From LMUY01 sp964242925 (GTDB taxonomy: Bacteria; Pseudomonadota; Alphaproteobacteria; Acetobacterales; Acetobacteraceae), in the NCBI GenBank assembly GCA_964242925.1, contig CAXTBW010000039.1, positions 1 to 34,402 on the forward strand: 34,402 nucleotides of DNA. Direction: 5' to 3'. Position 1 is the first letter of the stretch; the number at the start of each line of letters is the position of its first letter. Below, piece by piece: positions 14,478-21,833 of the stretch. The notes below the pieces were generated by a model, which did not search any database, was not told the origin of the DNA, and saw nothing but the letters and a program-made list of their open reading frames with translations. The position numbers were made by a program, and so were the translations under genes.

Positions 14478-14918
14478 ATGACCGTTCCCGATGGCTGGCT
14501 GCCATTGCCCACGCAGGCCTTCGGGCGGCATGTCGGCCCTTATTATGCCCCGCCCGACGCCAAAAAGCTGATCTGCGGCTTCCTTGCCGACGAGCGTCAC
14601 GGCAACAAGCGCGGCGTCACGCATGGCGGCATGATCGCCACCTCGTTCGACGTCGGCCTCGGGAATGCCTGCTGGGCCGCGGCCGGCGAGCGCCCCTGCG
14701 CGACGATCCAGCTCACCATCCAATATGTCGGCGCGCTCAAGCTGGGCGAGTTCGCAACCGTGCGGTCCGAGATCGTCCGCGCCACCAAGAGCCTGGTGTT
14801 CGCCCGCGCCACGATGTCCGTGGACGAACGCCTGATTGCGACCGGCGAGGGCGTCTGGAAGATCCTCGCCTGGCGCGGCGAGTACACGCCGCCGGCTATT
14901 CCCGCTCCAGCGCCGTGA
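14478..14918 (+). CDS. PaaI-family hotdog thioesterase
   Basis: A 146-residue single hotdog domain that probably hydrolyses an acyl-CoA thioester. Seen: HGNKRGVTHGGMIATSFDVGLG (41-62), with the HGG turn at 49-51 and Asp58 on the central helix, then the CATIQLTIQYVGALKLGEF strands that complete the fold. The substrate cannot be told. Two ATGs compete: 14469 lies 1 base from AGGAG and 14478 lies 10 bases from it, so 14478 is preferred. The gene ends 23 bases inside the convergent metallopeptidase gene. It is not next to other paa genes. Confidence 0.87.
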   Translation: MTVPDGWLPLPTQAFGRHVGPYYAPPDAKKLICGFLADERHGNKRGVTHGGMIATSFDVGLGNACWAAAGERPCATIQLTIQYVGALKLGEFATVRSEIVRATKSLVFARATMSVDERLIATGEGVWKILAWRGEYTPPAIPAPAP

Positions 14919-15276
14919 TGTCGGCGTCGGTGAACCCGAAATGGTGCGCCAACTCATGCACCAGCACGTTGTTCACCAGCGCGCCCAGGTCCTCCCCGGT
15001 CTCGATCCATTCCAGCAGGATCGGCTCCCGATACAGCAGGATCATGTCCGGCTCCCGCGGCGGCGCCGACTCGGTCGCCTGGTCCAGCGGCGTGCCGCGA
15101 TACAGCCCGGTCAGGTCGTAGCCGCTCTCGATCCCCAGCGCGTCCAGCGTCTCGTCGTCCGCCATCTCCTCCACGACGATGCCGAGGCGCCTGGCATGGC
15201 TGGTGAACCGCTCGGGGATGGCCGCCAGCGCCTGCTCGGCGAGGGCGACGATGTCGGCGACGGTGGGTGGGGTCAT
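14896..15276 (-). CDS. Minimal zincin metallopeptidase-like protein
   Basis: A 126-residue protein of the small metallopeptidase family (formerly DUF1025). The zinc motif is HELAHHFGFTD, with His107, Glu108, His111 and Asp117 in an HExxHxxGxxD pattern. Upstream is the ESGYDLTGLYRGTPL strand region and the PDMILLYREPIL edge strand typical of the family. There is no signal peptide, so it should be cytoplasmic. The substrate is unknown. The start at ATG 15276 is where the family begins; the frame opening at 15294 adds only six residues. The 3' end overlaps the thioesterase gene tail to tail by 23 bases. Confidence 0.85.
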   Translation of the reverse strand: MTPPTVADIVALAEQALAAIPERFTSHARRLGIVVEEMADDETLDALGIESGYDLTGLYRGTPLDQATESAPPREPDMILLYREPILLEWIETGEDLGALVNNVLVHELAHHFGFTDADITALERE

Positions 15277-15305
15277 GCGTCCGATGCTAGACAAGCGGCA
15301 CGCAG

Positions 15306-15608
15306 ATGCCCACCCTCGCCCGAATGAAGCCGGAACGCCTCTCCGCCGCCGAACTGGACGCCGCGCGCGCCGCCCTGCCCGGTTGGTCGGTCGCGGCGGA
15401 CCTCCTGCAGCGCAGCTTCCGCTTCGCCGATTTCAACGCCGCCTGGGGTTTCATGTCCCGCGTCGCCCTGCTGGCGGAAAAGCAGGACCATCACCCGGAC
15501 TGGTCGAACAGCTGGAACCGGGTCGAGATCGCGCTCACCACCCACGCTGCCGGCGGCGTCACCGCGCGCGACGTCACCCTGGCGCAGGGGATTGACGCGC
15601 TCCGCTGA
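15306..15608 (+). CDS. phhB: Pterin-4a-carbinolamine dehydratase
   Basis: Dehydrates 4a-hydroxytetrahydrobiopterin and related pterins, which recycles the cofactor of aromatic amino acid hydroxylases. The 100-residue product shows LSAAELDAARAALPGW, the catalytic motif EKQDHHPDW (His62, His63) and NRVEIALTTHAAGGVTARD with the third His80. Start ATG 15306 or 15324; neither has a convincing ribosome binding site. No phenylalanine hydroxylase gene is in the window. The last 35 bases overlap the 3' end of queC on the other strand. Confidence 0.92.
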   Translation: MPTLARMKPERLSAAELDAARAALPGWSVAADLLQRSFRFADFNAAWGFMSRVALLAEKQDHHPDWSNSWNRVEIALTTHAAGGVTARDVTLAQGIDALR

Positions 15609-16299
15609 ACCGTTGCCACCCGGCCGCGCGCAGCTCGCAGGCCGGGCAGGCGCCGCAACCGTAGCCCCAGTCGTGCCGATGCATTCGGTCGCCCACGTAG
15701 CAGCTGTGCGTCTGCTCGCGGATCAGGTTGACCAACGCGTTGCCGCCCAGCACCTGCGCCAGCCGCCACGTCGCCGCCTTGTCGCGCCACATCAGCGGCG
15801 TGTGCAGCACCGTGCGGCGATCCATCCCGAGGCTGATCGCCACCTGCAGCGCCTTGATCGTGTCGTCGCGGCAGTCCGGGTAGCCGGAGTAGTCCGTCTC
15901 GCACATGCCGCCCACCAGATGCCGTAGCCCGCGCCGGTAGCCGAGCGCGGCGGCATAGGTGAAGAACAGCAGGTTGCGACCCGGCACGAAGGTGGAGGGC
16001 AGTCCGGACGCGTCCATCGTGATGGCCTGCTCGCGCGTCATTGCCGTCTCGGACAGCGCGCCCAGGGTTGGCATCGGCAAGAGGTGGTCCTCGCCCAGGC
16101 GCTCGGCCCACTCCGGGTCCAGCGCCGCCATGCCCACGCGCACCGGCCTTCGCATGTCCAGCTCGACCCGGTGGCGCTGGCCGTAATCGAAGCCCACCGT
16201 CTCCACCCTGGCGAATCGGTCCAGCGCCCAGGCCAGGCACGTCGCGCTGTCCTGCCCGCCGCTGAACAGCACCAGCGCGCCCTCGTCGGATTGTTCCAT
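15574..16299 (-). CDS. queC: 7-cyano-7-deazaguanine synthase
   Basis: QueC converts 7-carboxy-7-deazaguanine to preQ0 with ATP and ammonia, a step in making queuosine for tRNA. The 241-residue product has the PP-loop SGGQDS at 13-18, the FDYGQRHRVEL segment, the VPGRNLLFF helix, the ETDYSGYPDCRDDTI segment and zinc ligands C200, C215, C218 and C221. The ATG at 16299 begins the family; the frame open to 16359 adds non-conserved sequence. No strong ribosome binding site is seen. It is divergent from the giant secreted protein gene, with 86 bases between starts. Confidence 0.95.
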   Translation of the reverse strand: MEQSDEGALVLFSGGQDSATCLAWALDRFARVETVGFDYGQRHRVELDMRRPVRVGMAALDPEWAERLGEDHLLPMPTLGALSETAMTREQAITMDASGLPSTFVPGRNLLFFTYAAALGYRRGLRHLVGGMCETDYSGYPDCRDDTIKALQVAISLGMDRRTVLHTPLMWRDKAATWRLAQVLGGNALVNLIREQTHSCYVGDRMHRHDWGYGCGACPACELRAAGWQRFSGARQSPAPG

Positions 16300-16385
16300 A
16301 CGGCACGCTAGACCGCCCGGCGCGGCGTGCAACAAAGCTTCTCGCGATCGGAACGGCATGCCATGCTTCGGCGCGGGAGAATTCG

Positions 16386-19300
16386 ATGCGAACGCCGGTC
16401 AAAGCGCTGCTGGTCCTTGCCGCCCTGACGGCCTGCCCGTTCGCCAGCCGCGCCCAAGGGATCGATTGCGCCCGCGCACGCACCCCGGCCGAAAAGGCGA
16501 TCTGCGCATCCCCGACGCTGCACGCGCTGGATGGCCAGGTGGCCGCCGCCTACGCCGATGCGGTTGCCCGCCAGCCGGACCGGCGGGACGCGATGCGGAC
16601 CGAGCTGCTGCAGTGGCTGCGGCAGCGCGATGCCGCCTGCAACGTGCCCGCCGCCGCGCTCGGGCAGTGCCTGTCCGGCCAGCTGACCGCCCGCCTCGCC
16701 GCCCTGGCGCCGCCTGCGTCCGCCACGGCGCTGCAACCCGCTGCCGCCGTCTCGCAGCCCGACCCGGCGCTGCCCCCCGCCAGCGACAGCCCGCCCGCGC
16801 CCGCCGCCCGGCTCGACGCCGCCAGCCTCCCCGCCGCGACGGAGGCGGACACGCTGCTGCACGTCGACTCGCCGGGCCGGTTCACCATCGCGGCGCGCAG
16901 CCCCTCCGGCGCCTCGCTGCAATTGGTGGACATGCTCACCGGGCCGTCCGATGTCGCCGGCGTGCCCGGCGCGCAGGACGGGCGGCTCGACCGCCTGCTC
17001 GACGTGGGCGCCTACAAGCTGCGCGTCGCCTCCGCCCCCGGCGCCGCGGGAACCATCTCGCTGACGGTGACGCCCTTCCACGACGCCGCGCCCCCCGCCG
17101 CCCTGCCCCCGCCGGGCCGCATCGTCGGCGCCCCGTTGCGCGACGGCGAGCAGCGCGCGTTCTGGCTGCTCGTGCCCCCCGGCGACCGGGCCAACGTCCG
17201 CATCGAGGCCGCCGGCCGCGCCCTGGCCGACCTGCGTCTGTGGCGGGACGGTCGGGAACTGACCGCGCTCGAGCCGGCGAGGCTGCGCGTCGACTCCACA
17301 CCGGCCCATCCGCTCGACGACCTCCGCCTGATCGGCCATGTCGAGCCCGGGACCTATCTCGCGATCGCCTATGGCGGCCCGGCGCTGCCCTGGACCGACA
17401 GCGGCGCCGACCAGCCGTTCTTCCTGCGCGCCGGCGCCTCCCCGGCGCTGCGCGAGGGCCTGGCCACCGCCACCATGGGCCCGTTCGGCAGCGAGGTGTT
17501 CGACCTGCCGCCCGGCGTCCGCTATCTGCGCCTCGAACTGCCGGCGCCTGCCGCGGCCGACGTGCGGGTTGGCGACGTCGTCGGCGCCATCGTCAAGGCC
17601 AGCCGCGAGCCATCCACCGTGTTGACCGGCCCGGACGGCGTGTCCGACGTGGCGGAGGTGCGCGCCGCCGCCGGGCAGGCGTTCACCCTGCGCGCGCTGG
17701 ACCGCTCGACCGCCGAGCGGTTCGCCAAGCCCGGAACCTGGTGGATCGCCGCGTCCACCACCGGCCAGGGCGGCGACGAGCTGCCGCCGACGCTGCTGCT
17801 GCAGCAGATGGCGGCGCAGAACGAGCCGCTGCACATCGTCGCCAGCACCGCGCCGCGCGTGGGCCCGACGATCGCCTGGCGCACGCGGTTCAACCTGCGC
17901 GGCCCGAGCAGCCTGCTGTTCCAATTGCCGACCGGCGGCGACGTCCGGTTCGACAGCACCGGCGTGCCGATCCGCCACGGCCGCGGCCGCTACGGGACGT
18001 TGCCAGCCGATTACTACCGCATGGAGATGTCGCCCCAAACCGGCGCGCTTGGCAGCTTGGAAGCCACCATCGGCGCCGCGAGCGTCACCCCGCCCTTCGC
18101 GCGGCCGCTGCCGTCCGACCCGGTCGTCCCGCTCGGCGTCTACACGCTCACCGCCGGGCAATACCTCACCCTGGATGCCGGCACGGCGCCGGACGCGACC
18201 ACGGGGCTGATCGCCCGGCGCGTCCCCGTGGCGTTGGCGGAGGGCCCCGTCATCGCGACCATCGCCGCCGGCGAGACGCTGAGCCTGCCCATGCTGGTCG
18301 CCCGCGGCGGCACGCTGGTCGTGTCGGAGCAGGGCGTCGGCGCCATCCCGTTCGGTCAACAGGACGGCCCGGGCGCCGGGCGAACCACCGTGCTGATCCC
18401 CGTGGCGGACCATCCGCGCACCGTGGCGATCGGCTGGCGGCGCACCCCAGCGCCGCTCGCCGCCATCCCCGCGCCACGCCCGCCGGGGGCCACGCCAACC
18501 ATCGCCGCGGGCGCCCCCGCCTTCCTGGACCTGCGCCGCGGGGAGGAGCGCGGGTTCACCCTGACCGTGCCGCAAGGCGGACTGTTCCGCGTCGAGACGC
18601 TGGGCCGGCTGCACACCACCGGCCGCCTGGCCACGCCGTTCATCCCCGCCCTGGCGAGCGGCGACGCGAACGGCGCCGGGCAAAACATGCTGATCCAGTC
18701 CGCCCTGCGCGCCGGCCGCTACCGGGTGGACGTAAAAGCGGTCGACTCCGCCGGGCACCTAGGCCTGCTGGCAAGCCCGGCGCCGCTGCTCGCGGGCGAA
18801 ACGCTGCGGCCCGGCGGCAGCGTGCGCGCCACCCTGCCGGCCGGCAGCGGCGTCGCCTTCCCGATCGAGGTGGCCGACGACGACGCGTATCAGATCGACG
18901 TGCTGTCGCTCGGCGCCCCTTGGACCGGGCGGCTGGAGGATGCGGACGGCTGGCCGGTCGTGGCGCCTGGCAAGCTGGACGGGCTGGCGCCGAAGCTGCG
19001 CGCCGGCCGCTATACGCTCGTCGTGGCGCCGGACGCGGTCGGCCGCCAGGTCGTGGCCCGGCTGACGCAGGTCGCGTATCCGGCGCCGATCACCGGCCAC
19101 GGCCCGCACGCTCTGCCATTCGAGGCCGCGCAGACGGCGATCTGGCGCGAGCCGGAGGGCGCCGACCGGCCGCGCACGCCGGACACGTGGAATTTCACCC
19201 TGGCCGGCCAGGCGGAGGTGACGCTTACCCTATCCGACGGCATGACCGCGGAGCTGCGCCGCGCCGGCGATCCGGCGGCCAAGGCTCGCATCGTGCGCAG

Positions 19301-21833
19301 CTGGACGGGCGCGCTGGAGGCGGGGGACTGGCGCCTGGACGCGACCAGCCTCGGCCGCAACGACCGGCTCGGCTACACGGTCCGCCTGCACAGCCCCGAC
19401 CTGCAACCGGGCGCCCCGCGCAACACCACCCTGCCCGCCACCGCCTCGTTCAGCCTGGCGCGACCCGGCGTGGCGACGCTCGCCAGCTGGGGCGCCACGC
19501 CCGTCAAGGCGACGCTGCGGCGCGAGGGCGGCGGCGTGGTCGGCCGCTACGGCGCGCGAATGGACGACTGGAACGTCGCCGCCTCACGCCTGCTGCCGGC
19601 GGGCCGCTACACGCTGAGCCTCGACTCCGCCGCCCCGCCCGACCTGTCCCGCGTTGACACGCCGGCGGCGGACGCGACCGAAACCGAGGCGGACGAGTCC
19701 GATGACCAGGACGCCCAGACCGATGCGACCAAGACCGCCAACGCCGCGCCGGAAGCGGTCCCACCGACCAGCGTGCCCGACACCGTGGCCACGACGGACC
19801 AGGACTCCGACGCTCTCGCCAAGCCGGCCGCGCCGCCTGCGCCGAAAGTCACGCTGACGCTCGCGCTGCCGCCCGCCCTGCCCATGCAGGCGGCGCCGGC
19901 GACGGCCGCGGCCTTGGAGGGCGAGGGCGTCCACGCGCTGTCCCTGCCGATCCCGGCGCCCGGCAGCCTCCTGGTCGCAGGCGCCGCGGCGGCGAGCGCG
20001 GCGGTGCTGGCGCTGGAGCGGCAGGATGGCGACACGTGGCGCACCGTGGCGCTCGCCTCGGGCCGCAGCCCCGCCGTGGCGGCGCCCGCGGACGGCGGGG
20101 CTACACCCTGGCGGGTTGAGGCCTGGATGCTGGATGGCGGCCCGGGTCCGATCCGCCTTGCCGCGCGCGCCGTGACCGCGGCCGGCAACGCGCCCGGTCC
20201 GGTCACGCTTACCGCACTGGAGGGGATGCCATCCCCGCTGGCGGTGGCCAAGGTCGTGTTCACCGGGCCGGGCATCGCCTCCGTCGGCGCGAGCCCGGGC
20301 CTGCTCGCCGGCGGGTGGGCCGGCCACGCGCTGACGCCGGCCAGCGGGAGCGCCGTGCTGGACGGCGGCACGGCCTGGCTGATGGGCCCCGCCGCAGCGA
20401 CCGTGCAGGTGACGCCGCTGGACATGACGCCCGGCGCGCCGGTGACGCTGGTGCTGCCGCCCGGCCTTTCGGCGCGACTGCCAGCGCCCCCTGCGCAAGA
20501 GGGCCGTGTGGCGCTCTGGCTGGCGGAGAGCGGCTCGGGGCAGCCGAGCCTCGGCGCCGGGTCGGGCGTCGCGGAGAACGGCGCCATCGCAATGACCGCG
20601 GCGCCGGTCACGTTGCGCGGCAGCGAGGGGCTGCGTGTCCGCCTCACCCAGGTCCTTCCCGTATTGGCCGCGGCGCAGAGCGTGGACTCGGCGCTCCAGG
20701 TTGCGCTGCCTCCCGGAACGGCGCTCCCGGTGACGCTGCAGCCGGGCGACAAGACGCTCGATCTCGGCCTGGCCCCCGGCGTGGCCGCCTTCCCCGGCTG
20801 GCGCGGGACGGCCCCCGTCGGGGTATGGGGTGGCGCGGCCCCGGTCAGCCGCACGCTCGCCGGCGACTGGACGGAGGTGCTGCTCGTCAACACCGGCGCG
20901 ATCGCCGCCCCCGCGCGGCTCACGGTGCAGCCGGCCCCTGTCGTGGCGGTGTTGCGGCCTGCCGCCGTGGTGAAGCGGTTCTTCGGCGCGGCCGGCTCGT
21001 TCGACCTGCCGTTCGAGGCGCCAGCCGCCGCCCGCCTGGTCGTAACCGGCGACGCCTCGCTGACCGCCCTGGCCGGCGACGCCGTCGCCCGCGGAACCGA
21101 CCTGCCCGTATCCGGCGCCGGCCGCGTGGTCGTGCAGCACGGCGCCGGCCCGGTGGCGTTGTGGCTGGAAACGCCCGGCGCGTTCCCGTGGCCGGACCCG
21201 GCCGCGCAACCGGCCACCCTGCCGTCCCGCGTGGCGCTGACCGGCGACGCTACGGCGCTGTCGTTCACCGCGGACCGCCCGATGCTGTTGCATGCGACCA
21301 CGACGTCTCCCGTGTTGGCCGCCTTGCAGCAGGCCGGCCGCAGCGACCCGCCCGCGCTGTTTCCGGCCGGCGCCGAGCTGCACCGCGCCGTCGCCGCCGG
21401 GCCGGTGACGCTGCGGCTGTTCTCCGCCGATGACGGCCCGCTCGGCGGCACGCTGGCGCTGTCGGCGGAACCGCTGCTGCCGCTTGGCGAGGGGCTGGGG
21501 GCGCCCGCGTCCGTTGCGCCCGGCGGGTCGGTCGCCTGGGCGTTCACCCTGGTGAAGCGCGCCAAGGTCGGCGTCGGCCTGCGCGCCGAACCGGACGTGG
21601 CGCAAGCCCGCGTGCTGGATGCGAAGGGCGCCGTGCTGGGCGAGGGTGTGGCGCAGCTGCTCGACCTGCAGCCTGGCGCCTACGTGCTGGAGGCGCGCAT
21701 CCCGCCCGCATCGCAGCCCGCGACGCTGCGCCCGGCGCTGGTCGGCATCACGCCCCGCGGCGACGGCCCGCCCCCGGACGTGGTGCAAACCTACTTTGAA
21801 CTCGTCGGCATGAAGCCGGGAGCCTCCCAATGA
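16386..21833 (+). CDS. Giant exported protein: LprI-like head plus beta-module array, partner of alpha-2-macroglobulin
   Basis: An 1815-residue protein. Residues 1-24 are a signal peptide; LTAC at 14-17 could be a lipobox, while SRAQG could be a type I cleavage site. Residues 26-105 match the LprI/DUF1311 pattern (lysozyme-inhibitor type) with Cys28, Cys40, Cys85 and Cys95, a TPAEKAIC turn and WLRQRDAAC. A Pro/Ala linker follows, then about 1,650 residues of beta-rich sequence in which L-x-x-G-x-Y-x-L endings recur near 210, 324, 380, 586, 779, 876, 1075 and 1766. A disordered acidic Asp/Glu/Thr linker lies at about 1091-1155. GGGAGA is 5 bases before the ATG. The stop overlaps the next gene's ATG (ATGA), so the two proteins are probably made together. 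The function is unknown. Binding of lysozymes or proteases in the envelope is inference from the head domain and the partner. Confidence 0.85.
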   Translation: MRTPVKALLVLAALTACPFASRAQGIDCARARTPAEKAICASPTLHALDGQVAAAYADAVARQPDRRDAMRTELLQWLRQRDAACNVPAAALGQCLSGQLTARLAALAPPASATALQPAAAVSQPDPALPPASDSPPAPAARLDAASLPAATEADTLLHVDSPGRFTIAARSPSGASLQLVDMLTGPSDVAGVPGAQDGRLDRLLDVGAYKLRVASAPGAAGTISLTVTPFHDAAPPAALPPPGRIVGAPLRDGEQRAFWLLVPPGDRANVRIEAAGRALADLRLWRDGRELTALEPARLRVDSTPAHPLDDLRLIGHVEPGTYLAIAYGGPALPWTDSGADQPFFLRAGASPALREGLATATMGPFGSEVFDLPPGVRYLRLELPAPAAADVRVGDVVGAIVKASREPSTVLTGPDGVSDVAEVRAAAGQAFTLRALDRSTAERFAKPGTWWIAASTTGQGGDELPPTLLLQQMAAQNEPLHIVASTAPRVGPTIAWRTRFNLRGPSSLLFQLPTGGDVRFDSTGVPIRHGRGRYGTLPADYYRMEMSPQTGALGSLEATIGAASVTPPFARPLPSDPVVPLGVYTLTAGQYLTLDAGTAPDATTGLIARRVPVALAEGPVIATIAAGETLSLPMLVARGGTLVVSEQGVGAIPFGQQDGPGAGRTTVLIPVADHPRTVAIGWRRTPAPLAAIPAPRPPGATPTIAAGAPAFLDLRRGEERGFTLTVPQGGLFRVETLGRLHTTGRLATPFIPALASGDANGAGQNMLIQSALRAGRYRVDVKAVDSAGHLGLLASPAPLLAGETLRPGGSVRATLPAGSGVAFPIEVADDDAYQIDVLSLGAPWTGRLEDADGWPVVAPGKLDGLAPKLRAGRYTLVVAPDAVGRQVVARLTQVAYPAPITGHGPHALPFEAAQTAIWREPEGADRPRTPDTWNFTLAGQAEVTLTLSDGMTAELRRAGDPAAKARIVRSWTGALEAGDWRLDATSLGRNDRLGYTVRLHSPDLQPGAPRNTTLPATASFSLARPGVATLASWGATPVKATLRREGGGVVGRYGARMDDWNVAASRLLPAGRYTLSLDSAAPPDLSRVDTPAADATETEADESDDQDAQTDATKTANAAPEAVPPTSVPDTVATTDQDSDALAKPAAPPAPKVTLTLALPPALPMQAAPATAAALEGEGVHALSLPIPAPGSLLVAGAAAASAAVLALERQDGDTWRTVALASGRSPAVAAPADGGATPWRVEAWMLDGGPGPIRLAARAVTAAGNAPGPVTLTALEGMPSPLAVAKVVFTGPGIASVGASPGLLAGGWAGHALTPASGSAVLDGGTAWLMGPAAATVQVTPLDMTPGAPVTLVLPPGLSARLPAPPAQEGRVALWLAESGSGQPSLGAGSGVAENGAIAMTAAPVTLRGSEGLRVRLTQVLPVLAAAQSVDSALQVALPPGTALPVTLQPGDKTLDLGLAPGVAAFPGWRGTAPVGVWGGAAPVSRTLAGDWTEVLLVNTGAIAAPARLTVQPAPVVAVLRPAAVVKRFFGAAGSFDLPFEAPAAARLVVTGDASLTALAGDAVARGTDLPVSGAGRVVVQHGAGPVALWLETPGAFPWPDPAAQPATLPSRVALTGDATALSFTADRPMLLHATTTSPVLAALQQAGRSDPPALFPAGAELHRAVAAGPVTLRLFSADDGPLGGTLALSAEPLLPLGEGLGAPASVAPGGSVAWAFTLVKRAKVGVGLRAEPDVAQARVLDAKGAVLGEGVAQLLDLQPGAYVLEARIPPASQPATLRPALVGITPRGDGPPPDVVQTYFELVGMKPGASQ

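Noticed and set aside
14352..14957. Minus-strand frame of 201 codons across the repeat upstream of the thioesterase gene
   Set aside because: It contains the repeat translation (LLLPLLLGEGRGEG), a common false protein, and is antisense to the thioesterase gene.
16308..18758. Open frame of 816 codons on the minus strand
   Set aside because: Antisense to the giant protein gene; low-complexity Gly/Arg/Gln composition and no family match.
16358..19657. Open frame of 1099 codons on the plus strand
   Set aside because: It is the shifted frame of the giant LprI-headed protein, with Arg/Ala/Gly/Pro-only composition and no conserved motif.
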